Shown here: in pieces, positions 10,501-18,311 of the stretch
Layout: the number at the start of each line of letters is the position of its first letter
How positions within the stretch are numbered: position 1 is the first letter of the stretch
Origin: an uncultured Treponema sp.
GTDB lineage: Bacteria; Spirochaetota; Spirochaetia; Treponematales; Treponemataceae
Direction of reading: 5' to 3'
Assembly: GCA_900319625.1 (NCBI GenBank)
Contig: ONPD01000005.1
Coordinates: 62,001 to 126,000 of the forward strand
DNA length: 64,000 nucleotides
The notes under the pieces: generated by a model
Seen by the model: the letters and a program-made list of their open reading frames with translations, nothing else
Told to the model about the DNA's origin: nothing
Databases searched by the model: none
Translations under genes and position numbers: made by a program

Positions 10501-11185
10501 CGCAAAAAAAGAAAGTAGCCGCATCTTTGACCCGCTTCCGCCAGACACAGAAGAAATTCCTTATGAAGAGCCTGTATCTAACAGAAAGACTCCAAGCGGA
10601 CTTGAAGCTGACTTCAATAACAATACGGCAGGCAGCGATGACCAGAATGATAAAAAATACGACTCTTCCGGCGACACCCTCGATCCCGCAGCCTTCACAG
10701 CTGCTGATTTTGGAACCCTTGTTCACGACTATCTTCGTGCCCAGGCTCAGGGCATTGAACCAAAAGAATACCAGCCTCCTGTAAAGCTTTTCAAGCAGAT
10801 TTCTGAAAAGGAAATTGCACAGAACAAAGAACTTTGCATCAAAATGTGTCATGAGTTTGCAGAAAGCCCGCTGGGAAAGGCTGCCTACTCTTCTCCGGAT
10901 TCTGCCAGTGCTGCCGGCCGTCTTCTCAAAGCGGAATGGGCCTTCCGTATGTTCTTTGAAGGCTTTATCTGGACGGGTTCAATCGACTTGATTTTTGAAA
11001 ATGCAGACGGCACTTACACCATAGTCGATTACAAATCTGACAGTGAAATTGTCCCTGAACGCTACACAGCCCAGCAGGAAACTTACCGCATCGCCGCGAG
11101 CAAGCTTCTCCACATTCCGCAGGAAAAAATTACCTGCCACTTGTGGTATCTGCGTCACAATAAATCAGTTGAAATAAAATTTTGA
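7538..11185 (+). CDS. addA: AddA/RecB-like UvrD-family helicase-nuclease
   Basis: ATP-dependent helicase and nuclease subunit that works with AddB on DNA ends. Visible motifs in order: Walker A AAGAGSGKTQV (about 31-41), motif Ia region LTFTKKAA, LDSYCKS, Walker B IMIDEFQDNN, FVGDEKQSIYKFRG, MTIHKSKGLQF, and FRRLIYVAITRA, followed by a C-terminal RecB-type nuclease with GSIDLIFENADGTYTIVDYKSD near residues 1147-1170. The length (1215 aa) fits AddA. It begins one base after addB. The promoter of the downstream acetyltransferase overlaps its stop codon, so the operon probably ends here. Which recombination hotspot sequence it recognises cannot be told from the sequence. Confidence 0.92.
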   Translation: MSENYDYLDLLERKLDPRQREVCCRTDNTIVAAGAGSGKTQVLATRFAWLVMSKNIPAPKILTLTFTKKAAGEMYKRIYETLSFFAENEKTPALEKERAIQALKDFSNVHIQTLDSYCKSIVEQAATSYGIRPDFTTGSSDSETEIKNQALPFVFSNCENPVVRDYATIGNYQSFADNVLSKTIIDYTSLASNPDYFSDKLTAQKKEIIRVWNYLIFGKCSSKNILEGKPSELFIEDLEEKIKDFPNANCIQNAFSLFENEFQNTKGKAGTPYFSNCEKIIETFSKIEINPLALNDDFDFDNPGKEEVSRLKKFYDALNLFDFPQNKSGYTKELRAAVKPIKEVYLPYIQAVFTYITNYQSIKNLQLLFDRFKNQINRQKRTSGKLTFKDISELSLEILISRKEIRRQEKNAYDKIMIDEFQDNNGKNRDLLFLLSEKDFTAEGFDYGCKDGVPGVEDIRDDKLFFVGDEKQSIYKFRGAEVSVFNELKKDLGQKNFLQMEYNYRSDTELIASFNYLFGKNNYIFDSMTEKNYEAKYEKAAVKFDPKTGREIDFPQLTLQNIRLHTCLLTATLIDNDSLLDENNQTAYFIAEKISRMLKSPQSDGKLPRFSDFAILDKSRHRTQLLRWLNYFGIPYQLDSNSDLFSDGPVNDIYAFLRLCVYPGDKNAFASFLASPFCNLNQQTLEAVLVKTSLAEIPEKEDEIINKAEEVLSECSQIQKNHFVRGITFIKSERKNVLSQTIAKTVSDLWYKSGYHYATMENHKTELYAEQFDFLFELARQCDQNQKNISWFVDQLSIVKNKEKNTLEDEEIDVGEVSYPLEKQDAVQIMTIHKSKGLQFKYVFVTGCISARNNNDKNAVFFDEEFGASIKPESGAGNYFSMIQKLASRKKDIAEFRRLIYVAITRAISEVYIVGKWSPIPKSSSYKDSDNDENFKLLEKCIKYYYPETSEDSNFALDEEKLSNISDTPFSFYSIRPVTKKEAYSAAAAKKESSRIFDPLPPDTEEIPYEEPVSNRKTPSGLEADFNNNTAGSDDQNDKKYDSSGDTLDPAAFTAADFGTLVHDYLRAQAQGIEPKEYQPPVKLFKQISEKEIAQNKELCIKMCHEFAESPLGKAAYSSPDSASAAGRLLKAEWAFRMFFEGFIWTGSIDLIFENADGTYTIVDYKSDSEIVPERYTAQQETYRIAASKLLHIPQEKITCHLWYLRHNKSVEIKF

Positions 11186-11209
11186 TTTTTGGACTTTTAA
11201 GGGTAAAAT
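11182..11209 (+). promoter_or_regulatory. Promoter of the acetyltransferase gene, leaderless spacing
   Basis: TTGATT (11182-11187), 16 bp, then TAAAAT (11204-11209), with the ATG 7 nt further on at 11217. The -35 overlaps the addA stop codon. No Shine-Dalgarno fits between the -10 and the start codon, so the message probably begins at or beside the ATG. This is inferred from spacing. Confidence 0.6.
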
Positions 11210-11216
11210 ATTTTTA

Positions 11217-11618
11217 ATGAACTTAAGCTATCGAATTCTTGACTGTGACATTTTTGAATCTTACATGGCTCTTGAAGGCTGGGACAGCTTTCCGCTTTTA
11301 AAATCCTACACGGAAAACGGAGAATTTTCCTTCCTTCTGCAGGATAATAAATACATGATTTTTGACTTCAAGCCTTCCGGCGGATTTTTGAAGGCAGTCT
11401 GTATTTATAAAATCATCGGTGACACCCTTTATATTGATTTATTCGAGGTCAACAAGGATTACCGCCATAAGGGAATTGGCATCCGTGCAATGGAACGGCT
11501 TATGCTTGAAACAGGAGCAAAAAAAGTCTGGCTGGATGCAAAGGACAACAACGCCGAAAAATTCTGGAAAGCCTGCGGTATGAAAAAAGTCGATGAGCAG
11601 ACTTACGTTTTTGATTAA
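11217..11618 (+). CDS. GNAT-family acetyltransferase
   Basis: A 133-residue protein with the acetyl-CoA-binding part of a GNAT fold: the beta strand LYIDLFEVNKDYRHKGIG (Arg/His-x-x-Gly-x-Gly type pyrophosphate loop, about 76-92) and the C-terminal KFWKACGMKKVDEQTYVF typical of GNAT ends. The acceptor substrate is unknown. A second copy of the same fold is not visible nearby. The start is fixed by a promoter lying 7 nt upstream (TAAAAT 11204-11209). It is convergent with the YczE-like gene, with a 6-nt gap between stops. Confidence 0.8.
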   Translation: MNLSYRILDCDIFESYMALEGWDSFPLLKSYTENGEFSFLLQDNKYMIFDFKPSGGFLKAVCIYKIIGDTLYIDLFEVNKDYRHKGIGIRAMERLMLETGAKKVWLDAKDNNAEKFWKACGMKKVDEQTYVFD

Positions 11619-11624
11619 TTTAAA

Positions 11625-12302
11625 CTAGAATCCCAGGTGCTTTTTCATGAATTTTCCGACAAGAGTAACAGCCGGTCCTATCGAAAGAGCAAGAATCATA
11701 CTGCCTAAAAGAGAGCCCTGTCTTCCAAGAGGATTTGAAAGGCTTGCAATCAGACCGATAAAAATTGCCAGATAATCGTAGCAGATTCTTACAATGAAAA
11801 AAGAAACTTTAGGCAGCCAGCCGGAAATTATCATCGGGAAGGCGTCGTAAGGGGCTATACCCAGCTGAGCGTTCATATAAGTTGCGGCAACTACCACAAA
11901 AAGGAAAATTGCAAAAGCAAAAACAATAATGCGCAGGTGTAAATTTTCAGATTTAAGAATACAGTCGTGAAAGCCTGTGTTTTTCCAGACAGCGCAGAAA
12001 AAATCAGCAATATAACCGATAAAAATCCAGTTGAAAAAAGTTCCAAAGCCGATAAGACTGCGGGCAAAAATCAGACAGAAGACAAAAAGAAAAGCATTAA
12101 TAATAAGCTGAAAATTACCCAGAGTCATTCCCAGCCTGCTGGCAAGATTTCTGTTCATAAAGCTGCAGGGATCAGTTCCAAAACCTGCTTCAATCAGAAA
12201 TGAAAGGAAGAATCCCATTCCAAAAATCGAAATTACCATTACAGGAAATTTTACCGCAAATCCCGGTACGATAAAATGATTTTTTAGATTTTTCAGAAAC
12301 AT
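11625..12302 (-). CDS. YczE/YitT-like integral membrane protein
   Basis: 225 residues with about five to six hydrophobic helices (VMVISIFGMGFFLSFLI; LIINAFLFVFCLIFA; IIVFAFAIFLFVVVA; FIVRICYDYLAIFIGLIA; ILALSIGPAVTLVG). The conserved segments EAGFGTDPCSFM and AQLGIAPYDAFPM match the paired 'G-x-x-P-x-D/S' repeats of the YczE-type membrane family, whose function is poorly known. The Shine-Dalgarno GGAG lies inside the last codons of the upstream lipoprotein gene, and only 2 nt separate the two genes, so they are co-transcribed. Confidence 0.75.
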   Translation of the reverse strand: MFLKNLKNHFIVPGFAVKFPVMVISIFGMGFFLSFLIEAGFGTDPCSFMNRNLASRLGMTLGNFQLIINAFLFVFCLIFARSLIGFGTFFNWIFIGYIADFFCAVWKNTGFHDCILKSENLHLRIIVFAFAIFLFVVVAATYMNAQLGIAPYDAFPMIISGWLPKVSFFIVRICYDYLAIFIGLIASLSNPLGRQGSLLGSMILALSIGPAVTLVGKFMKKHLGF

Positions 12303-12304
12303 TT

Positions 12305-12994
12305 TTACTCCAAAATTACTTTATACAGACTTAATTTTCCTTCTGTCTGTTTCATTGATAAATCCTTAAATGGATCTGACATACTGCTACCGTAATACTT
12401 CAACATTGTAGCAGAAACTTTTACATAGGAAATAGTCGCATCAATTTTTGCAGTAACATCCAGCAGGCCGGAAGCAAAGTTTGATTTTGCTATACCTGAA
12501 ACGCTTGACTCTGAAGTGGCGCCCTGGGGTAAATATGTAACCTTAAAATCAGAAAGTCCATGAGGAGTCTTACTTGTTGCCTTTTCCATATAAGTGTCTT
12601 CAAGCGCATTGTACATTGCCTTTACAGCTATCGAAGAAACTTTTCTTTCCGGGAAGGAGATTTCAAATGTGATTGTATTAGTCGTTGTTCCTCTGGAATC
12701 AGTTCCGTTTGATTTGATTGAAAAACAGTTATCATCATTTTTTACGACAGATGCCAGATCTCCCGAAGAATAATCCCTGATTAACTGGCCATAAGCGCCA
12801 TAGCCGCCATAACTTGTCTTTGTCCCTGAATAAAAGGAAATGTTGTAGCCCCCGCTGGAAGCTGTCATTTTATAGGCATAATATTTGTAATTTTCGTCAT
12901 TTTCATCAATGAAATTAAATTCATCTGTGACTCGCCCGCAGGAAATTAACATAGAAGAGAAAATCAAAATAAGCGGAAGAAGACACCTGAACAT
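12305..12994 (-). CDS. Small predicted lipoprotein, function unknown
   Basis: 229 residues. The N-terminus MFRCLLPLILIFSSMLISCGR has a hydrophobic signal and a lipobox ending at a cysteine (LISC), so an outer or inner membrane lipoprotein is likely. The rest is rich in Ser, Thr, Gly and Tyr with alternating hydrophobics, which suggests beta structure, but no family was recognised. It starts 6 nt after an extended -10 (TGCTATAAT, minus strand, TATAAT 13006-13001) without a Shine-Dalgarno, and is followed after 2 nt by the YczE-like gene. It is divergent from the SRP RNA gene. Confidence 0.75.
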   Translation of the reverse strand: MFRCLLPLILIFSSMLISCGRVTDEFNFIDENDENYKYYAYKMTASSGGYNISFYSGTKTSYGGYGAYGQLIRDYSSGDLASVVKNDDNCFSIKSNGTDSRGTTTNTITFEISFPERKVSSIAVKAMYNALEDTYMEKATSKTPHGLSDFKVTYLPQGATSESSVSGIAKSNFASGLLDVTAKIDATISYVKVSATMLKYYGSSMSDPFKDLSMKQTEGKLSLYKVILE

Positions 12995-13000
12995 ATCATC

Positions 13001-13009
13001 ATTATAGCA
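13001..13009 (-). promoter_or_regulatory. Extended -10 of the lipoprotein gene, leaderless spacing
   Basis: Minus strand TGCTATAAT; the TATAAT hexamer (13006-13001) is separated from the ATG at 12994 by six bases (GATGAT). No ribosome-binding site fits, so a leaderless transcript is inferred. Confidence 0.6.
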
Positions 13010-13024
13010 AAATCAGGATTATTA

Positions 13025-13053
13025 TTGAATAAAAGAAGAGAATAATATAAGAT
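13025..13053 (+). promoter_or_regulatory. Promoter of the SRP RNA gene
   Basis: TTGAAT (13025-13030), 17 bp, TAAGAT (13048-13053); the predicted start is near 13060, just before the 5' arm of the SRP RNA stem. Confidence 0.6.
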
Positions 13054-13059
13054 AAAGAC

Positions 13060-13195
13060 ACCCAAAAGCTCTTCAATGAGTTCAGGTGCTATGCAAATCA
13101 TCGCTGGAAAACCCCGTCAGAGGAGGAATCCAGCAGCGGTATTCAGATGATGGTTGTGCCGTAGATTACCTGAACTCTTTGAAGGGCTTTTTTAT
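13060..13195 (+). ncRNA. ffs: Signal recognition particle (4.5S-type) RNA
   Basis: The transcript folds as one long hairpin. The ends pair exactly (GCTCTTCAA 13068-13076 with TTGAAGGGC 13179-13187; GAGTTCAGGT 13078-13087 with ACCTGAACTC 13168-13177), and a T-run after 13187 makes the end a terminator. The apical part carries the SRP domain IV signature that Ffh binds: GTCAG (13116-13120), a GGA-GGAA-TCC tetraloop stem (13122-13131), then AGCAGC, followed by the typical GATGATGGTTGTGCCG. It lacks an Alu domain, as in the short bacterial form. It targets nascent membrane and exported proteins together with Ffh. The ends are set by pairing and promoter spacing. Confidence 0.88.
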
Positions 13196-13210
13196 TTATC
13201 AAGCGGGCAT

Positions 13211-13240
13211 AAAAAAAGGCTGCTCCGAAGAACAGCCTTT
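13211..13240 (-). terminator. Rho-independent terminator of gdhA
   Basis: On the minus strand AAAGGCTG (13240-13233) pairs with CAGCCTTT (13222-13215), the loop includes a C(TTCG)G tetraloop, and a run of seven T follows. It lies 21 nt past the gdhA stop. Confidence 0.85.
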
Positions 13241-13260
13241 CATTCAAGGATTCAGTCTAA

Positions 13261-14625
<1,365 letters not shown>

Positions 14626-14688
14626 TTACTCCTCGGTAAATGCACCCACATAAGGCAATTCAGAAATCGGCAAACCTGAACTGACTTT

Positions 14689-14702
14689 TGCATATTTATG
14701 CA
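14689..14702. promoter_or_regulatory. Inverted repeat upstream of gdhA
   Basis: TGCATA-TT-TATGCA, perfect 6-bp arms, about 70 bp upstream of the gdhA start in the divergent region shared with the SpoIIE-type gene. It could be an operator; no regulator is assigned. Confidence 0.35.
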
Positions 14703-14840
14703 TTCCCGAATAATAAATATACTGAATTACAGCTTTTTTATAAAGTAATTGAAAGAAAAATTTTAATAAAATTAAATATTTTTAGTAAGAATAAAGTGTT
14801 ATATTTTCTTTGATTTTATTTACCTTATCATAAAAAACTG

Positions 14841-14849
14841 TGTTATAAT
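14841..14849 (+). promoter_or_regulatory. Extended -10 of the 7TM-SpoIIE gene, leaderless spacing
   Basis: TGTTATAAT with the hexamer at 14844-14849, six bases before the GTG start at 14856. No Shine-Dalgarno is possible in that interval, so the mRNA probably starts at or next to the start codon. Confidence 0.6.
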
Positions 14850-14855
14850 TACTAT

Positions 14856-17069
14856 GTGTATTTTAAATCACAAAAATTCAAAATACGTAAATTTTCACTA
14901 TTTCTCTTTTTTAGCCTCATATTAACTTCCTGCGGGCCAAGAATCCCCGGCGCAGAAAAGAAAATCGAAGTAGGCGATACTTTTTATTACTGGGAAGCGG
15001 GCGCTGAATCGAATCCTGGCGATGTAATGCGCAATCTGGATAAATTCAAAAAGCTTGAAGATAAAACAGTTAACAATCTGCGTAATGTTCTTGGAAAAGG
15101 AGAACATTATGTCTGGATTAAATTTGATTTTACAATCCCTGATTATTTCAGAGGCCAGCCTTTAATGCTTGTCATCCCTCACATGAAGGTTGCAGAACAG
15201 CTCTGGCTCAACGGAATTTTTATTTCTCAGGCAGGAAACTTTCCTCCAAGAACCCAGTCTACATTATTTAAATCACACTTTTTCAGTTTCCCTATAAACC
15301 TTCTGAATAATGAACCGGGGGCAAAAAACACTGTTTTAATTAAGATTTTCTGTATGGGAAAAAGCGGAATTTCAAGCCATTCCTTTATTCAACCGCCTCA
15401 ATTTGCTTTCCCCGCGCAGGAAATCATCAATTTCCACCACACACGAATTTACATGTTCCTGGTGGGAACCCTGATTTTTACCTTTATTCTTTACATCTGC
15501 CTTTTCTTCAGTCTTCCAAAGTTCAAGGAATTCCGTGATTTTGCCCTGATGAACCTTTTTACAATTTTCTTCCTGATTCCTTTCTTTGCGACAGAGCTTC
15601 CTATTTATAACAGCGGAATAATTCCATTCCTTCTCTTTACAAAATTTACCTATTGTATTCCGGCCTTTTTCACAATTGCATTCGCTACTCACTTTGCCTT
15701 TAACTTTATGCATACTAAGCAGCCACTCTGGGTAAAAATCACACGAAGTTCTATCCTGCTGCTTCAGGTAATAATAACACTTGCGATGAAAACCTACGAC
15801 GGCCTTGTTGACATGATGCCTGTCCTCTTCTCCCTGCTGATTGCTCAGGGTATGTTTGCCGTAGTTCTTGTTATCATGAACTTCACAAAAAAGGAAAAAC
15901 GCAAGCTTTCAATTTTATTTTCTCTGGGCTTCATGCCTCTCGTCCTTACAGCGGCCCTGGATATTACAAGACGTCTTCATGACCACACACAGACTTATAC
16001 TTTCATATCCCTCTTCGGATGGCTTTTCTCCATTACTGTGTTTATCATCGTCCTCAGCATCCGCTTTGCCAGAACTTATTCAAGTAACGAACAGCTTACA
16101 AATCATCTTCAGGATGAGGTAGAAAAACAGACCCGCGAAATTAAGAATGCAAATAACGAGCTTTCTGTTTTGAACGAAAGGCTTGAAAGAGAAAAACTGA
16201 TTGCTGATATGGATTTGCAGATGGCATCGATTGTTCAGCAGAGATTTTTCCCCCGCCCAGACAAGCACTTCCGCGGCTGGGAAATTTCGGTTTACTATTC
16301 GCCTCAGTCAAAGGTTTCGGGTGACCTTTACGACTACTACAACTACAATGAAATTCTGAACGGACTTTCCCTTTTTGATGTTTCAGGCCACGGTATTTCA
16401 GCCAGCCTTGTTACCATGCTTTCCAAAAGCATTATTTCTCACACCTTCCAGAAGGGCTACCGCAACAAAGAGAGCATGGATGCCATCCTTTCGCGAATTA
16501 ACAACACAATCCTTAATGAAAAGGGAAATATTGAAAATTACATGACGGGAATTCTCTGCCGCTTTGGGCCGCCGTCAAAAGACGGACGCTGCCATGTAGA
16601 AATTGGAAACGCAGGTCACCCTTACCCGCTTTTGTACAGCGCAAGGGATAATGATGTAATGACAATCAGGGGAACTGACGGTAAAAAGCATTACGGTGCA
16701 ATCGGAATGAAGGGAATTGCAGTTGCCTTTGGAACCGCTGATTTTGATATGGTGGAAGGCGACATTCTGATGTGCTACACAGACGGACTGACAGAATCAA
16801 CCGACAGACAGCTCAATCAGTTTGGTACAGACAGAATTAAGCGAATTCTTACAGAAAATAATTCCCGTTCTGCCGCTGAGCTTTTGAAAACTATTACTGA
16901 AGAATTTTATAATTTTACGGAAAACAAACCGGTTGAAGATGACATTACAATCATCATCGCAAAAAGGACAAATCCGGATTCTTATATACCAGATGAAGAA
17001 AGAGAAGAAGAGGAAGTCCTTATAGAACCGGAAGAAGAACTTGAAGAACTTCCTCCTTCTGAATATTAA
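14856..17069 (+). CDS. 7TM sensor with SpoIIE-type PP2C phosphatase domain
   Basis: 737 aa. The N-terminus is lipoprotein-like (LILTSCGPR). It is followed by an extracytoplasmic jelly-roll sensor of the 7TMR-DISM kind (about 50-190; HYVWIKFDFTIP, LWLNGIFISQAGNFPP), seven TM helices (about 195-410), a coiled coil (about 415-450) and a SpoIIE/PP2C Ser/Thr phosphatase domain (SGDLYDYYNYNEI; LFDVSGHGISASLVTML; ENYMTGILCRF; IGNAGHPYP; LMCYTDGLTES; VEDDITIII). The metal-binding Asp and Gly-His-Gly positions are present. It ends in a very acidic tail. Such proteins usually dephosphorylate anti-sigma-factor antagonists or other partners; the partner is not in the window. A paralogue of the same layout lies at 50789-52921. 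Start: GTG, chosen by the promoter 6 nt upstream. The next gene is convergent, 2 nt away. Confidence 0.88.
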   Translation: MYFKSQKFKIRKFSLFLFFSLILTSCGPRIPGAEKKIEVGDTFYYWEAGAESNPGDVMRNLDKFKKLEDKTVNNLRNVLGKGEHYVWIKFDFTIPDYFRGQPLMLVIPHMKVAEQLWLNGIFISQAGNFPPRTQSTLFKSHFFSFPINLLNNEPGAKNTVLIKIFCMGKSGISSHSFIQPPQFAFPAQEIINFHHTRIYMFLVGTLIFTFILYICLFFSLPKFKEFRDFALMNLFTIFFLIPFFATELPIYNSGIIPFLLFTKFTYCIPAFFTIAFATHFAFNFMHTKQPLWVKITRSSILLLQVIITLAMKTYDGLVDMMPVLFSLLIAQGMFAVVLVIMNFTKKEKRKLSILFSLGFMPLVLTAALDITRRLHDHTQTYTFISLFGWLFSITVFIIVLSIRFARTYSSNEQLTNHLQDEVEKQTREIKNANNELSVLNERLEREKLIADMDLQMASIVQQRFFPRPDKHFRGWEISVYYSPQSKVSGDLYDYYNYNEILNGLSLFDVSGHGISASLVTMLSKSIISHTFQKGYRNKESMDAILSRINNTILNEKGNIENYMTGILCRFGPPSKDGRCHVEIGNAGHPYPLLYSARDNDVMTIRGTDGKKHYGAIGMKGIAVAFGTADFDMVEGDILMCYTDGLTESTDRQLNQFGTDRIKRILTENNSRSAAELLKTITEEFYNFTENKPVEDDITIIIAKRTNPDSYIPDEEREEEEVLIEPEEELEELPPSEY

Positions 17070-17071
17070 CC

Positions 17072-18280
17072 TTATCCGCGAATCTTGTTATTCAAAGCAT
17101 CAAGCGTAGACTGAACGTCGGCTCCATGCCAGATTTCATTCAAGGCAGCCCCTGTTTCGCCCCAGAATTTTCCCATTGCAGGAATAGAAGGCATAGGAAA
17201 GGCATGATCAAGCTGTTCAAGAAAGCCCGGCATATAAGGACTGCTGACCTTTGTATTTATGGCAGGCATGGCACCTGTAAGCGAAAATCTTAACTGCTGC
17301 ATTTCCGGAGTAAGCATAAAGGCCGCAAAATCCGCTGCTTCTTTCGGATGTCTTGATGCCGCCGTTACAAACATTCCCCTGGTTCCGCTGAAGGAAGCGG
17401 CCGGCTTACTTTCTCCCGGTAAGGCTGGAATGCAGGCAACACCGAAATCGATTCCGGCTTTTTCAAAGGTATTTACGTTCCAAAGCCCTGTAATGTGCAT
17501 TGCGGCATTTCCAGAAGAAAACATACCGTCGCAGGAAGATGTGCTGAGCTCTACATTTTCAAGCCCAAGGCTGGAACGCAAGGACTGGAAGAATTTGAGG
17601 CCTTTAACAGCGGCAGGAGTGTTCATATTAGGATTATTTGCCTCTGTTCCGCTTTCACCGTAAAGACGGTTGCCGTTTGCAGTTGTAAAAAGAATCGAAT
17701 AATAGCCGTTTGTAACGTCCATTACAAAACCATACTGGCCCGGATGACTTGCATTAAACTTTTTTACCCAGGTCACAAGCTCTTCCCAGCTTTTTGGAAC
17801 TTCCCGCTCGCTGATCAGATGCTTATTGTAAAAAAGGGCATAAGTTTCTGCACTCGCAGGATAACCGTACATTGTGCCATTGTAAGTAAGGGCCTTTGAG
17901 CAGGCTCCAAGCACCTGCTTTGAAATATCCTTTGGATTTTCTGTAGGTAAAATTAGCTTCTGGGAAACAAGGCTTCCCAGATTATCATGAGGAGCCGCAA
18001 TAATATCAGGCGCAACTCCATTCGGAGCGTCAGCGGCAAGGGCTGCCACCGTGTTATGAAGTTCAACGTTTATAAAATCAACAATTACGTTAGGGTGAAG
18101 TGCCGTATAAGCCTTTCCTGCCTGCTTAATAAATTCATCAATTCCGTTTTTTGATTCCCAGACTCGGATATGAATTTCCTTTTCGTTATCAACAACGACT
18201 CCCGACTTCTGCTTTGAACAGCCAGAAAAACCTGCCGTAGCAAGGGCTAAAAGTGCAAAACCTAAAAATCTATGTTTCAT
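17072..18280 (-). CDS. Sugar-type ABC solute-binding lipoprotein (family 1), orphan
   Basis: 402 aa with signal peptide and lipobox (MKHRFLGFALLALATAGFSGCSK). The body matches the MalE-like family 1 binding proteins: IRVWESKNGIDEFIKQ, DIIAAPHDNLGSLVSQ, LFYNKHLISEREVPKSWEEL, GMFSSGNAAMHITGLWN, ASRHPKEAADFAAFML. The probable ligand is an oligosaccharide, which is inferred from the family. No permease or ATPase gene lies beside it. Instead it follows the chemoreceptor gene by 31 nt on the same strand, with its own Shine-Dalgarno (AAGAGGT). This suggests a role in sensing, in uptake with a transporter encoded elsewhere, or both. Confidence 0.88.
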   Translation of the reverse strand: MKHRFLGFALLALATAGFSGCSKQKSGVVVDNEKEIHIRVWESKNGIDEFIKQAGKAYTALHPNVIVDFINVELHNTVAALAADAPNGVAPDIIAAPHDNLGSLVSQKLILPTENPKDISKQVLGACSKALTYNGTMYGYPASAETYALFYNKHLISEREVPKSWEELVTWVKKFNASHPGQYGFVMDVTNGYYSILFTTANGNRLYGESGTEANNPNMNTPAAVKGLKFFQSLRSSLGLENVELSTSSCDGMFSSGNAAMHITGLWNVNTFEKAGIDFGVACIPALPGESKPAASFSGTRGMFVTAASRHPKEAADFAAFMLTPEMQQLRFSLTGAMPAINTKVSSPYMPGFLEQLDHAFPMPSIPAMGKFWGETGAALNEIWHGADVQSTLDALNNKIRG

Positions 18281-18311
18281 ATTAGCTACCTCTTAAACTC
18301 TCTGATAAAAC